The position numbers and the translations under genes were made by a program. 64,000 bases of DNA from Roseiarcus sp963833955 (lineage in GTDB: Bacteria; Pseudomonadota; Alphaproteobacteria; Rhizobiales; Beijerinckiaceae). Every line of letters starts with the position of its first letter. Positions within the stretch are counted from its first letter, which is position 1. The stretch lies in contig CAWHZY010000015.1 of the NCBI GenBank assembly GCA_963833955.1, positions 434,001 to 498,000 on the forward strand, read 5' to 3'. This document shows positions 19,618 to 28,457 of this stretch, in pieces. The notes beneath the pieces are model-generated. The model was not told where the DNA came from. It ran no database searches and saw only the letters and a program-made list of their open reading frames with translations.

Positions 19618-21069
19618 TTGATCAAGCCATCCTGTCACGCCGTGGTGTTTTTCGCGTCGGCCGCTCTTTTGGCGTGTCACGCGAACGGGGCCGATTTGCC
19701 GAGCCAACAGCAGGCGGCGCCAGCCAAGCCCGCGCCGCCCGCAGCGAACCCGTGCTTCGCGAGCCTCTACGATTTCGTGATCGCGGATCCTGACGATTGT
19801 CCACTCGCCTGGAACGGCATCAGGCTTTACGGAAGGTTCGACTACGGCGCGGGCTACGATACGCACGGCGTTCCGTTCAATGGCAATTATCCCAACGGCG
19901 TCGAAACCCTGATTTCAAAGAACAGCAATGGAGCCCGCTTCACGCTCGTGCCAAACGGGCTTGGACAGACCCACGTCGGAATCAAGGGCGAGGAGCACAT
20001 CGTTTCGGATTGGTCGCTGGTCTTCAAGTTCGAGAACGGTTTTGACCCCTACACGTTGCAGCGCGCCAACGGGCCGAAGTCGCTGGTTGAGAACAACACC
20101 ACTCCGCTCGATGCGCAGACTGCGAACGGCAACTCGAGCCGGGCAGGGCAGCTCTTCAACACCGAGGCGTATATCGGATTCAGCAATCCGACTTACGGTG
20201 AACTGCTTGCGGGGCGGCAGAACTCCCTTATCGTGGATGGCGCGGACCGCTTCGACCCGATGGGCGCGGCGTCGAGCTTTTCCGTCATCGGCGTTTCCAA
20301 TACGGTCGCTGGGGGCGGAGACACGCAAGACGCTCGATATAACACTTCGCTCAAATATCGCATCGGCGTTGGGCCATTTCATTTCGCCGGCCTTTATCAG
20401 TTTGGCGGCTTCGACCAGGGCAACGGTTCGAACGGCGCCTTTTCGCTCGGCATGACGGGCGATTTTGGGCCCCTCACCTTCGGCGTGGAGGGCGAGAAGA
20501 ACAAGGACGCAGTTTCGCTATCCAATTTCGCGCAATTTCCGCTTCCGCCGGGAGTGAGCGCGAATTCGCTCCAGGCCACTTTGTCCAACAACACCAGCGG
20601 CGTCTTGGGCGTCAGATATACGTTCGGAAACGCCGCCCTCTATTCGGGGTGGGAATATATTCTGTTCGCCAATCCAAGCGACGCCTATGCGAACGGCTTC
20701 ACATCGATCGGCAACTATCCCGTTCCCGCCGGCTTTGTGAACTCGACCGCTTATACGGAACACAAGATCCTGAGGGTGTTCTGGACCGGCGTCAAATATG
20801 CGCTTTGGGACAATCTCGACATCGCTGGCGCGTATTATCACTACTATCAGAACGACTATAACACCGCCCCTTGCACGGATGGCGGCCTTTCAGCGTCAAG
20901 CTGCCGCGGCGCTCTCAACGCCTTCTCGGCTATGGTCAGTTACCGTCCCGCAAAGCGGGTCGAGGCTTACGGCGGCTTCCTGTGGTCGCAAGTCACCGGC
21001 GGTTTGGCGAGCGGGTATCTCTATCGCGTGAACTTCGCGCCGACGGTCGGCGTCCGGGTGGATTTCTGA
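19618..21069 (+). CDS. Outer-membrane porin (Gram-negative porin family)
   Basis: A 483-residue protein from a TTG start: signal peptide ending ACHANGADLP, a Pro/Ala-rich linker, a conserved pair of Cys (NPC..., DDCPL), then a beta-rich barrel typical of 16-strand general porins (IRLYGRFDYGAGYDTHG, HVGIKGEEHI, EAYIGFSNPTYGELLAGRQ) and a C-terminal aromatic residue (VGVRVDF) needed for BAM recognition. It should form trimers for solute diffusion. The start is not certain: the signal peptide supports 19618, but TTG is an uncommon codon. Confidence 0.9.
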   Translation: MIKPSCHAVVFFASAALLACHANGADLPSQQQAAPAKPAPPAANPCFASLYDFVIADPDDCPLAWNGIRLYGRFDYGAGYDTHGVPFNGNYPNGVETLISKNSNGARFTLVPNGLGQTHVGIKGEEHIVSDWSLVFKFENGFDPYTLQRANGPKSLVENNTTPLDAQTANGNSSRAGQLFNTEAYIGFSNPTYGELLAGRQNSLIVDGADRFDPMGAASSFSVIGVSNTVAGGGDTQDARYNTSLKYRIGVGPFHFAGLYQFGGFDQGNGSNGAFSLGMTGDFGPLTFGVEGEKNKDAVSLSNFAQFPLPPGVSANSLQATLSNNTSGVLGVRYTFGNAALYSGWEYILFANPSDAYANGFTSIGNYPVPAGFVNSTAYTEHKILRVFWTGVKYALWDNLDIAGAYYHYYQNDYNTAPCTDGGLSASSCRGALNAFSAMVSYRPAKRVEAYGGFLWSQVTGGLASGYLYRVNFAPTVGVRVDF

Positions 21070-21095
21070 GCGGGGCTTCAGCGCCATGCGCGAGA

Positions 21096-21123
21096 ACCGG
21101 CGCTGACAAAGGCAGCGCCAGTT
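21096..21123 (+). terminator. Stem-loop between convergent porin and barrel genes
   Basis: The 11-base arm AACCGGCGCTG pairs with CAGCGCCAGTT (one mismatch) around a 7-base loop ACAAAGG. It lies between two convergent genes and could terminate either, but there is no clear T-tract. Confidence 0.4.
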
Positions 21124-21156
21124 AAAGCCTGATCCACACAGATCAGCACACCCTGG

Positions 21157-22170
21157 TTAGAAGGTGATCCGCATGGTGGCGACGAAATTGTTCTTTGTGA
21201 CCGGATTTGACGTCACCGCCATCTGATACCCGGCGCCGATGATCAGGTTGACCGGCCGGGTCGCGGTGTCCTGGCCGATCTTGAAGCGCCCCAATATGAT
21301 GCCCGGAGTGACCAAGACCTGGTTGAGGCCGACGTGCTCCCCATTCGGCCAGTACTCGTAGTTGACCTCGACTTCCGGCCAGAAATATTGCATGAAATGA
21401 TACTGGAAGGCGGTGTTCCAAAGTATGGGATCTCCGAAGGCTTGCCTGTTCATTTCGGGCGTGTCGCCGGGTGAACCATGCCCCTGGACGGGAACCTGCA
21501 CGCTCAGCGTCGACTGGATATCGAAGTCGCCCCAGCCCTTGCCCGCCGCGATTGTCGGCTGGGCGGTCAGAACATGGTTCGAAATCTTACCCTCAGTGTT
21601 CAACGCTTCCGTCATCTGAAAGAAGCCGGTGACGATGTAATCGCCGTTGTCCTTGTTGGCGGAAAGGAAGCGATACTTGGCGAGGAAAAGCGGGTAATCG
21701 CCCCAGCCCCACGCATCCCCCTTGGGGCCGCTGGCGGTCGCGTAGGGCGGCGCCGCCACAATGAGCTCGAGGTTATAGGCGGGGATAAACTCTACCCTGA
21801 AGCCGCCTGGGCCGCCGTAATTGTCGATGCGTTGGCCGTTTCCCTGGCTTCCGGTCCCGTTTTGCTGGCCATAGAAATCAGCCCGCAACTCTTGTTCGAG
21901 GCGAGGCGTGACCGTGACGAGCGGCGTCATCCAATTTGGTTGCGCCGCTTGCGTGGCCGAGACCATGTTGAGCCAAGATTCGACGGCTGGGGGCGGATTG
22001 AAAGTGAGAGGTCCGTTCGACGGCGGGGCGAGGGCCGGAAGCGACATTGACGGTTCCGCACTCTGGGCGTGCGCGCCAAGAGGCGCCAGTGCGATCGCCG
22101 CTCCAGCCGCCGTCCCCATCCATCGAATAGCCTCAAGTGGATTGCGGCGATTTCGCGCGTCGCTTTTCAT
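21157..22170 (-). CDS. Outer-membrane beta-barrel protein, phenol-MetA-like
   Basis: A 337-residue protein with a Tat-like or long Sec signal (KSDARNRRNPLE... then GAAIALAPLGAHAQS) and a beta-rich body ending in Phe (FVATMRITF). Segments such as FRVEFIPAYNLELIV, DYPLFLAKYRFLSANKDNGDYIV and VNLIIGAGYQMA resemble the 'MetA-pathway of phenol degradation' / putative transporter barrel family (PF13557 type). Its role is probably uptake or structural in the outer membrane. It is convergent with the porin and stands alone. Family assignment is by pattern only. Confidence 0.65.
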   Translation of the reverse strand: MKSDARNRRNPLEAIRWMGTAAGAAIALAPLGAHAQSAEPSMSLPALAPPSNGPLTFNPPPAVESWLNMVSATQAAQPNWMTPLVTVTPRLEQELRADFYGQQNGTGSQGNGQRIDNYGGPGGFRVEFIPAYNLELIVAAPPYATASGPKGDAWGWGDYPLFLAKYRFLSANKDNGDYIVTGFFQMTEALNTEGKISNHVLTAQPTIAAGKGWGDFDIQSTLSVQVPVQGHGSPGDTPEMNRQAFGDPILWNTAFQYHFMQYFWPEVEVNYEYWPNGEHVGLNQVLVTPGIILGRFKIGQDTATRPVNLIIGAGYQMAVTSNPVTKNNFVATMRITF

Positions 22171-22436
22171 GGTGCCCCGCCTGTTGCGTGGCGTCTCGGC
22201 CAGCGTATCGATATGTTAGAACAAATATATCGCTGTCAAGGCCGGTCCAAAACCTTTCCACACCCCGATACACGGACGCCCCGGCTCGCCCGAAGCAGCC
22301 TGAAACGGGAACGCAGTCCCCAAGCCGGAAGCGGCACAGACTGGGTTGCGCCGGCGCCGGTCATCCCGCGCGCCCGGCTGAGCGGTGGGGATCGTCGCGC
22401 TACAAGGCGGGATCGCTCTGAAGAGCTTCTGACGGC

Positions 22437-22477
22437 GTTATACCCATTCTATTTGAGCGCGACTCATCGCGCTCAAA
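22437..22477. repeat. Palindromic repeat, second copy (partial)
   Basis: Begins GTTATACCCATTCTATTTG and contains a perfect hairpin (arms TTTGAGCGCG and CGCGCTCAAA, loop ACTCAT) shared with the repeat at 15834-15889. The outer part of the right arm has diverged, so only the inner palindrome is kept. Confidence 0.75.
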
Positions 22478-22520
22478 CCCGCGCAACGGCGCGGGCGCGC
22501 ATTCGCGCTTCGGCCATAAG

Positions 22521-22544
22521 GCGATGATCGGTTCCGATCATCGC
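22521..22544. repeat. 11-bp perfect hairpin
   Basis: GCGATGATCGG pairs exactly with CCGATCATCGC across a 2-base TT loop, directly after the previous palindrome and 24 bases from the end of the small lipoprotein gene. It may be part of the same composite repeat or a terminator for the lipoprotein; there is no T-tract on the minus strand. Confidence 0.6.
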
Positions 22545-22567
22545 GTCTGGGTATTTAGGCGCTTCCA

Positions 22568-22834
22568 TCACATGCTGCCGCCGCCCACGTCGACGCAGCC
22601 CCACCGGGTGCAATCGTCGGGATTGCGGCTCAGTCCATCCGTTTCATGAATGTTGTAAGGGTATCCGTATGGATTGGTGGGATCGATGAACTTCGTCGGC
22701 ACCTGGCTCGCGGGGAGTTGGTTAGCCTGTTGCATCGTTAGCCGGGGAAGGTTCTGACTCTGGGTTTGGCATCCGGCGACGGAGCCGGCCAGCGCGACGC
22801 TAATCGCAATCCGCAGACAGTTTATTCGTCTCAT
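22568..22834 (-). CDS. Small lipoprotein with YPYN-HETDG C-terminal motif
   Basis: An 88-residue protein with a strong GGAGG Shine-Dalgarno and a lipoprotein signal: hydrophobic residues 9-19, lipobox VAGC with lipidated Cys22. The mature part is short; its C-terminus (YPYNIHETDGLSRNPDDCTRWGC) is nearly identical to that of the secreted protein at 18003-18281 while the N-terminal halves differ. Function unknown. The shared motif with two Cys and one Trp suggests a defined small fold or a recognition tag. Confidence 0.78.
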   Translation of the reverse strand: MRRINCLRIAISVALAGSVAGCQTQSQNLPRLTMQQANQLPASQVPTKFIDPTNPYGYPYNIHETDGLSRNPDDCTRWGCVDVGGGSM

Positions 22835-22970
22835 CGGGCGCCTCCTGTGCGCCTCGCACAGCAGCGAATAGCGCCTCGTTCCAATCCGCGTCCTGATATA
22901 TGTTGGGTCGCGCCAATGCGACCAGATCGAAACTCGAATTTATGTTGGCGACGGCGAACGCGCTTCGCGT

Positions 22971-23627
22971 TCACGACGGCGTGCTGGAACTGCCTTTCGC
23001 AGGCTGCCCGGCGGCGACCCCGCGCAGGATGATCTCGATCGCCTCTGTTTTCGCGCGTTCAAAGGCCTTGTCGTCGAGCGGGCGGCCGTTGTTGAGGGTC
23101 GCCATCTCATGCGCGGCGTTGGCGTATTGCTGCGTCGTCGCCCAGATCATGTAGAAGAGGAATTTCGGCTCGATCGGCTTCAGTCTGCCCGCGGCGATCC
23201 AGCGCCGCACCACCTGTTCGCGCGACACGACCCATTGGGTCAGCGTCGTGTCGAGGAAATCCTGGATCATCGGCGCCCCGCGCATGATCTCCGCCGACCA
23301 GATGCGGGTCGCGAGCGGCATCTCGCGCGCGAGGTCCATTTTCGCCCCGATATAGGCGGAGAGGGCGACCGTCGGGTCCTCGCTCGCGTCGAAGGACGAG
23401 GCGGCGGCGAGCCAGGCGGTCAGCACCCGATCGATAACCGCTCGATAAAGCGTCTCCTTGGTCGGGAAATAATAGTGCAGGTTTGCTTTCGGAAGGCCGG
23501 CGCGTTGCGCAATCGCAGCGGTGGTCGCGCCCTTAAATCCCTGCTCGGCGAACACCCATTCGGCCGCCTCGAGGAGCACGCGTTCGCTCTCCTCCCGGAC
23601 GGTCGGTCTCGGTCTGCGACGCGCCAT
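22971..23627 (-). CDS. TetR-family repressor, RutR-like
   Basis: A 218-residue protein with an N-terminal TetR HTH (AEQGFKGATTAAIAQRAG..NLHYYFPTKETLY, residues about 28-68) and a C-terminal domain like that of RutR/YcdC (PF08362 type: DLAREMPLATRIWSAEIMRGAP, YMIWATTQQYAN). RutR senses uracil/thymine and represses pyrimidine catabolism. Here the gene is divergent from a dihydropyrimidinase operon and a perfect RutR-type operator lies between them, so the same role is likely. A symbol is withheld because orthology was not tested. Confidence 0.88.
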   Translation of the reverse strand: MARRRPRPTVREESERVLLEAAEWVFAEQGFKGATTAAIAQRAGLPKANLHYYFPTKETLYRAVIDRVLTAWLAAASSFDASEDPTVALSAYIGAKMDLAREMPLATRIWSAEIMRGAPMIQDFLDTTLTQWVVSREQVVRRWIAAGRLKPIEPKFLFYMIWATTQQYANAAHEMATLNNGRPLDDKAFERAKTEAIEIILRGVAAGQPAKGSSSTPS

Positions 23628-23746
23628 AAGCTCCTCGGACGGCGCCCTCCCGTCATCCCGGCGTCGCGCGGTTTGGGAACCGCGGGCCGCTTTGGCATCG
23701 GGCGGCCGCGCCGAATTGATGAGCGCTGCAGCGCAACATTACGCGA

Positions 23747-23764
23747 TTTGACCATTTGGTCAAA
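23747..23764. promoter_or_regulatory. RutR-type operator
   Basis: TTTGACCATTTGGTCAAA: 7-base arms around ATTT, matching the known E. coli RutR consensus TTGACCA-NN-TGGTCAA at every fixed position. It lies in the 175-base gap between the TetR gene and the catabolic operon, 39 bases before the amidohydrolase start, where it could control both directions. Confidence 0.85.
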
Positions 23765-23802
23765 GCTATAATAGCGTTTGCAAATGTGTCGTGGAGCTGT
23801 TG

Positions 23803-25050
23803 ATGGCTGACTTGTCGAATGTGCGCGTCGACGGGACAAGGCTCTGGGATTCGCTGATGGAAATGGCGAAAATCGGCGCCACGCCGAAGGGCGGCGTCAA
23901 GCGCCTGACCTTAACCGATCTCGACCGTCAGTCACGCGAGCTGTTCCGGAAATGGTGCGAGGCCGCCGGCTGTACGGTCACCGTCGACGAGATGGGCAAC
24001 ATGTTCGCGCGTCGCCCAGGCCAAGACAATACGCTCGCTCCCGTGATGGTGGGCAGCCATCTCGACACCCAGCCGACCGGCGGCAAGTTCGACGGCGCGC
24101 TCGGGGTTATCGGCGCGCTCGAGGTCGTGCGCTCGCTCAACGATCTCAACATCCGGACCCGGCGGCCGATCGAAGTCGCCAACTGGACCAACGAGGAAGG
24201 CTCGCGCTATGCGCCTGCGATGATTTCGTCGGGCGTGTTCGCCGGCGTGTACGACAAGGATTTCGCCTATTCGCGGCTGGACAGCGAAGGCAAGGGATTG
24301 GGAGACGAGCTGAAGCGCATCGGCTTCAAGGGCGAGGAGCCCGTCGGCAAGCACCCCGTCCATGCCTTCTTCGAACTGCATATCGAGCAGGGTCCGATCC
24401 TGGAAGATGAGTCGATCGACGTCGGCGTCGTCACCCACGGACAGGGGCAGCGCTGGTACGAAATTCGCTTGACCGGCTTCGAGAGCCACGCCGGCTCGAC
24501 GCCGATGCCACGCAGGAAGGATGCGCTGCTCGGCGCCGCGCGGATCGTCGAGCTCGTGAACGCGATCGGCCTGTCGAAGGCGCCGCTTGGCGTTTCGACC
24601 GTCGGCATGCTCAACCCTTATCCGAACTCCCGCAATGTCATCCCGGGCGAAGTGTTCATGACCTGCGAGTTCCGGCATCCCGACGACGCCACGTTGAGCG
24701 AGATGGATGCGGCGCTGCGCACGGGAGTCGAGGCAATCGCCAGCAAGATCGGCCTGACTTGCGACTTGAAGCAGATCTTCTACTACCCTCCCGTCCCCTT
24801 CGATCCCGGCTGCGTCGAGGCGGTGCGCCGCGCGGCCAAGCATTTCGGCTATTCGCATCGCGACATCGTGTCCGGCGCGGGCCATGACGCCTGCTATCTG
24901 GCGCGCGTCGCGCCGACGTCGATGGTGTTCACGCCCTGCGTCGACGGAATCAGCCACAATGAAAGCGAGGACATCAAGCCGGATTGGGCGACCGCCGGCG
25001 CCAATGTGCTGATGCATGCGGTGCTGGAGAAGGCCGAAATCGTGTCGTAA
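23803..25050 (+). CDS. M20-family amidohydrolase: N-carbamoyl-amino-acid hydrolase / beta-ureidopropionase
   Basis: A 415-residue enzyme of the HyuC/AmaB type. Metal-binding segments are visible: GSHLDTQPTGGKFDG near residues 83-97, ANWTNEEGSRY near 125, the lid/dimerisation segment GFESHAGSTPMPRRKDAL near 225-242, and GAGHDACYLARV / ISHNESED near 355-390. It should hydrolyse the carbamoyl product of the next gene's enzyme to an amino acid, CO2 and ammonia. I start at ATG 23803 because GGAG at 23793-23796 is at ideal distance; an in-frame GTG at 23791 overlaps that ribosome site. First gene of the operon. Confidence 0.92.
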   Translation: MADLSNVRVDGTRLWDSLMEMAKIGATPKGGVKRLTLTDLDRQSRELFRKWCEAAGCTVTVDEMGNMFARRPGQDNTLAPVMVGSHLDTQPTGGKFDGALGVIGALEVVRSLNDLNIRTRRPIEVANWTNEEGSRYAPAMISSGVFAGVYDKDFAYSRLDSEGKGLGDELKRIGFKGEEPVGKHPVHAFFELHIEQGPILEDESIDVGVVTHGQGQRWYEIRLTGFESHAGSTPMPRRKDALLGAARIVELVNAIGLSKAPLGVSTVGMLNPYPNSRNVIPGEVFMTCEFRHPDDATLSEMDAALRTGVEAIASKIGLTCDLKQIFYYPPVPFDPGCVEAVRRAAKHFGYSHRDIVSGAGHDACYLARVAPTSMVFTPCVDGISHNESEDIKPDWATAGANVLMHAVLEKAEIVS

Positions 25051-25110
25051 CGGTCAGCGGCGGCGAAGCGCCGACACGCCTGCGCGCGAACACAAGTTTG
25101 GGAGAATGAC

Positions 25111-26538
25111 ATGTCGCTCGTTATCGAAGGCGGAACGATCGTCGCCGCGGACCGCACCTACAAGGCCGACGTATTGGTCGAAGGCGAGACCATCATGGCG
25201 ATCGGAGAGGGCCTGAAGGGCGACAGCACGCTCGACGCCAAGGGCTGCTTCGTCATGCCGGGCGGCATCGACCCGCATACCCATCTCGACATGCCCTTCA
25301 TGGGCGCGAATTCCGCCGACAATTACGAGAGCGGCACCAAGGCCGCGCTGTCGGGCGGCACGACGATGGTCGTCGACTTCTGCATCCCCAATCGCAACCA
25401 GCCGCTGATGGAGGCGTTCGCCGATTGGCAGAAACGCTCGAAGGACGCGGTCTCCGACTATTCCTACCACATGTGCATCACCTACTGGGACGATGCCGTG
25501 CGCGAGGACATGGCCAAGGTCGTCAAGGCCGGCGTGACCACCTTCAAGCATTTCATGGCCTACAAGGGCGCCTTGATGGTCAATGACGAGGAGATGTTCG
25601 CGTCCTTCACCCGCTGCGCCGAACTGGGCGCGATGCCGCTCGTCCATGCCGAGAACGGCGAAATCGTCGCCGCCCTGCAGAAGCATTATATGGCCAAGGG
25701 CGTGACCGGGCCCGAGGGCCACGCGCTGTCGCGTCCGCCCGACGTCGAGGGGGAAGCGGCCAATCGCGCGATTATGCTCGCCGATCAGGCCGGCGCGCCG
25801 CTCTACATTGTTCACGTCTCCTGCACCCAGGCGCACGAGGCGATTCGTCGCGCCCGCGCTCTTGGCAAGCGCGTCTATGGCGAGCCTTTGATCCAGCATC
25901 TCGTGCTCGACGAGAGCGAGTACTACAATCCGGACTGGAAGCACGCGGCGCGGCGCGTCATGTCGCCGCCGTTCCGCGACAAGATCCATCAGGACGATTT
26001 ATGGAATGGCCTGCGCGCCGGCTCGCTGCAGGTGGTGGCGACCGACCATTGCGCCTTCACGACCAAGCAGAAAGAACTGGGCCTTACCGACTTCACCAAG
26101 ATCCCGAACGGCACTGGCGGGCTCGAAGACCGCATGCCGGTCTTGTGGACCTATGGCGTCGAAACCGGGCGCCTCACCATGAACGAATTCGTCGCCGTGA
26201 CCTCGACGAATATCGCGCGCATCCTGAACCTCTATCCGCGCAAAGGCGCGATCATGGCCGGCGCGGACGCTGACGTCACGGTCTGGGACCCGAAGGCCAA
26301 CAAGACCATCTCCGCCAGGTCTCAGGTTTCTGCCATCGACTACAATGTGTTCGAGGGAACCAAAGTGACCGGACTGCCGCGCTACACCTTGTCGCGCGGC
26401 GAGGTCGTCTATCGCGACGGCTCGGTGCAGGCCGAGCTTGGGCGCGGCCGTTTCATCAAGCGCGAGCCGTTTCCTGCGGACGCGCGCGCGCTCAAGCGCT
26501 ATAAGGAGTTCACGGCGGTGGCGGGCGTTGCGCGCTGA
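25111..26538 (+). CDS. hydA: Dihydropyrimidinase / D-hydantoinase
   Basis: Opens dihydrouracil, dihydrothymine or hydantoin rings. The 475-residue amidohydrolase has the first metal pair H56-x-H58 (GIDPHTHLDM), the carbamylated-lysine segment FKHFMAYKG with K152 as the probable bridging residue, downstream metal His in PLVHAENGE (about 178-186) and IVHVSCTQAHE (about 235), and the catalytic Asp in ATDHCAF near 311. Length is normal for the family. It starts 60 bases after the amidohydrolase; the two enzymes are consecutive steps of reductive pyrimidine degradation. No dihydropyrimidine dehydrogenase is in the window. Confidence 0.95.
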   Translation: MSLVIEGGTIVAADRTYKADVLVEGETIMAIGEGLKGDSTLDAKGCFVMPGGIDPHTHLDMPFMGANSADNYESGTKAALSGGTTMVVDFCIPNRNQPLMEAFADWQKRSKDAVSDYSYHMCITYWDDAVREDMAKVVKAGVTTFKHFMAYKGALMVNDEEMFASFTRCAELGAMPLVHAENGEIVAALQKHYMAKGVTGPEGHALSRPPDVEGEAANRAIMLADQAGAPLYIVHVSCTQAHEAIRRARALGKRVYGEPLIQHLVLDESEYYNPDWKHAARRVMSPPFRDKIHQDDLWNGLRAGSLQVVATDHCAFTTKQKELGLTDFTKIPNGTGGLEDRMPVLWTYGVETGRLTMNEFVAVTSTNIARILNLYPRKGAIMAGADADVTVWDPKANKTISARSQVSAIDYNVFEGTKVTGLPRYTLSRGEVVYRDGSVQAELGRGRFIKREPFPADARALKRYKEFTAVAGVAR

Positions 26539-26553
26539 GGAAACGGATCGGCG

Positions 26554-27390
26554 ATGGACGTAGCGGCGGCTGCCAAACTCAAGCCGGACGACCGCAAGAC
26601 GCCGCCGGCCGCGGACGCCGCGATTGAGATCAGCGGGCTTTCGTTGCGCTTCGACACCGCCGACGGGCCGGTGCAGGCGCTCAGCGACGTCAGCCTGAGG
26701 GTCGCTCGCGGCGAGTTCGTATCTTTCATCGGACCGTCGGGCTGCGGCAAGACGACGCTTCTGCGCGCGGTCGCCGATCTCGAGGACCCGACAAGCGGCT
26801 CGATCCGCGTCAACGGCTTGAGCCCGCGCGAAGCGCGCGCCAAGCGCGCCTATGGCTACGTGTTTCAGGCGCCGGCGCTCTATCCATGGCGGAGCGTGGC
26901 GCGCAACATCGCGCTGCCGCTCGAGATCATGGGGTTCAGTAAAGCGGAGCGCGAGGCCCGCATCGCCAAGGGGCTCGAGCTCGTCAATCTTTCCGGCTTT
27001 GGCGCCAAATTTCCCTGGCAATTGTCGGGCGGCATGCAGCAGCGCGCGTCGATTGCGCGCGCTTTGTCGTTCGACCCCGATCTTCTGTTGATGGACGAGC
27101 CGTTCGGCGCGCTCGACGAAATCGTGCGCGACATGCTGAACCAGCAATTGCTGCGCCTCTGGGACGTGACGGGCAAGACGGTGCTGTTCGTTACGCATTC
27201 GATTCCAGAAGCCGTGTTCCTGTCGACGCATATCGTCGTCATGTCGCCCCGGCCGGGCCGCATCTACGATGTGATCGAATGCAATTTTCCCCGCGACCGT
27301 ACGCTGGATATCCGCGAGACGCCTGAGTTCCTGGGCGTCGCCAACCGGGTCAGGCAAGGCCTCCGCGAGGGCCATTCCTATGACGGGTAG
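26554..27390 (+). CDS. ABC importer ATP-binding subunit (SsuB/TauB type)
   Basis: A 278-residue ATPase with Walker A GPSGCGKT (60-67), Q-loop YVFQAPALYPW (about 102-112), signature LSGGMQQR (157-164) and Walker B LLLMDEP (177-183). The sequence class is that of nitrate/sulfonate/taurine importers, whose relatives also serve pyrimidine and thiamine-precursor uptake. It follows hydA by 15 bases, so it probably imports the substrate of this catabolic operon. Confidence 0.93.
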   Translation: MDVAAAAKLKPDDRKTPPAADAAIEISGLSLRFDTADGPVQALSDVSLRVARGEFVSFIGPSGCGKTTLLRAVADLEDPTSGSIRVNGLSPREARAKRAYGYVFQAPALYPWRSVARNIALPLEIMGFSKAEREARIAKGLELVNLSGFGAKFPWQLSGGMQQRASIARALSFDPDLLLMDEPFGALDEIVRDMLNQQLLRLWDVTGKTVLFVTHSIPEAVFLSTHIVVMSPRPGRIYDVIECNFPRDRTLDIRETPEFLGVANRVRQGLREGHSYDG

Positions 27391-27396
27391 CAGCCC

Positions 27397-27580
27397 TCGC
27401 CCCCGACCCCTCATCCCCGAGGGAGAGGGGAGAGCGGCAGATCTTCCTGAGGGACAAGGCAGACTTCCTCCCTTCTCCCCTGGGGAGAAGGTGGACGCGC
27501 GACAGGGCGTCCCGGAAGGACGCCCGTCCTTGCGGACGGGCTACGGCGCGGCCGGATGAGGGTCAGCCGGATGAGGGCAG
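27397..27580. repeat. Dispersed intergenic repeat inside the ABC operon
   Basis: The gap between ATPase and permease holds pieces such as CCCCTCATCCCCGAGGG, CTTCTCCCCTGGGGAGAAGG and the hairpin GACGCCCGTCCTTGCGGACGGGC. Matching pieces occur at 51773-51952, 54635-54685 and 4439-4545. It looks like a mobile or palindromic repeat inserted in the operon; several short hairpins could affect expression of downstream genes. Confidence 0.6.
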
Positions 27581-27590
27581 GGGACGCCGA

Positions 27591-28457
27591 TGAAATCGGC
27601 GCTTCCCCTCGCGACTGTCGTCCTCGCCCTGATCCTCGCGTCTGGTATCTCGCGGCGGCGCTCATGAACGCTCGCTCCAGCGGGACCAGTTCGCCAACGC
27701 CGGCCGCACGGATTACTCCACCCAGGACCTAGTCGGCGCGTCGCTCAACATGGAGCGGCCGAAGCTTCCCGCGCCGCACCAGGTCGCAAGCGAGCTCTAC
27801 AAGCTCGTCTTCGCGACCCCGCCGACGTCGAAGCGCAGCCTCGTCTATCATGGGCTCATCACACTTGAAGAGACGCTGATCGGCTTCGCTTTCGGCTCGT
27901 CGCTCGGTATCGGCCTGGCAGTGCTCATTGTCTCGATGCGCTGGCTCGAGCGCTCGATGATGCCATGGATCGTGGCGTCGCAGACCGTGCCGATCATTGC
28001 GCTCGCGCCAATGATCGTCGTCATCCTCAACCAGTTCAACGTCACAGGAATTGCGCCGAAAGCCGCGATCGCGGCCTATCTCTCGTTCTTTCCGGTGACG
28101 GTCGGCATGGTCAAGGGCTTCCGCTCGCCCGATCCGTTGCAGCTCGATCTCATGCGCACTTATTCCGCGACGCGCGCGCAGACCTTCATGAAACTCAGGG
28201 CGCCCGCCAGCGCGCCGTTCTTCTTCGCCAGCATGAAGATCGGCGCCGCCGCCGCGCTCGTCGGCGCCGTGGTCGCGGAGGTCACCAAGAGCGAGGACGG
28301 GGGCCTCGGCGCGCGACTGCTCGCCGGCTCCTATTATGGGCAGACGGTGCAGATCTGGGCGGCCCTGTTCGCTGCCGCGGCGCTCTCCGCAACGCTCGTC
28401 GCCGCGATTGGCGGCGCCGAGCGCATCGCGCAACGGCGAATGGCGTTCACCCCGTGA
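27591..28457 (+). CDS. ABC importer permease subunit 1 (5' end frameshifted)
   Basis: A binding-protein-dependent permease with about six helices and the EAA-type cytoplasmic loop (LDLMRTYSATRAQTFMKLRAPASAPFF, about 28135-28215). The uninterrupted part begins at 27750 (MERPKLPAP). Upstream, the expected N-terminal helix can be read from ATG 27591 (MKSALPLATVVLALILA, then WYLAAALMNA, then QRDQFANAGRTDYSTQDL) only by changing frame near 27645 and 27690. Either sequence errors or a damaged N-terminus. The last four bases overlap the GTG start of the second permease. Confidence 0.8.

Noticed and set aside
25999..27414. 471-codon frame opposite hydA and the ABC ATPase
   Set aside because: Antisense shadow rich in Arg/His; the opposite strand carries clear motifs.
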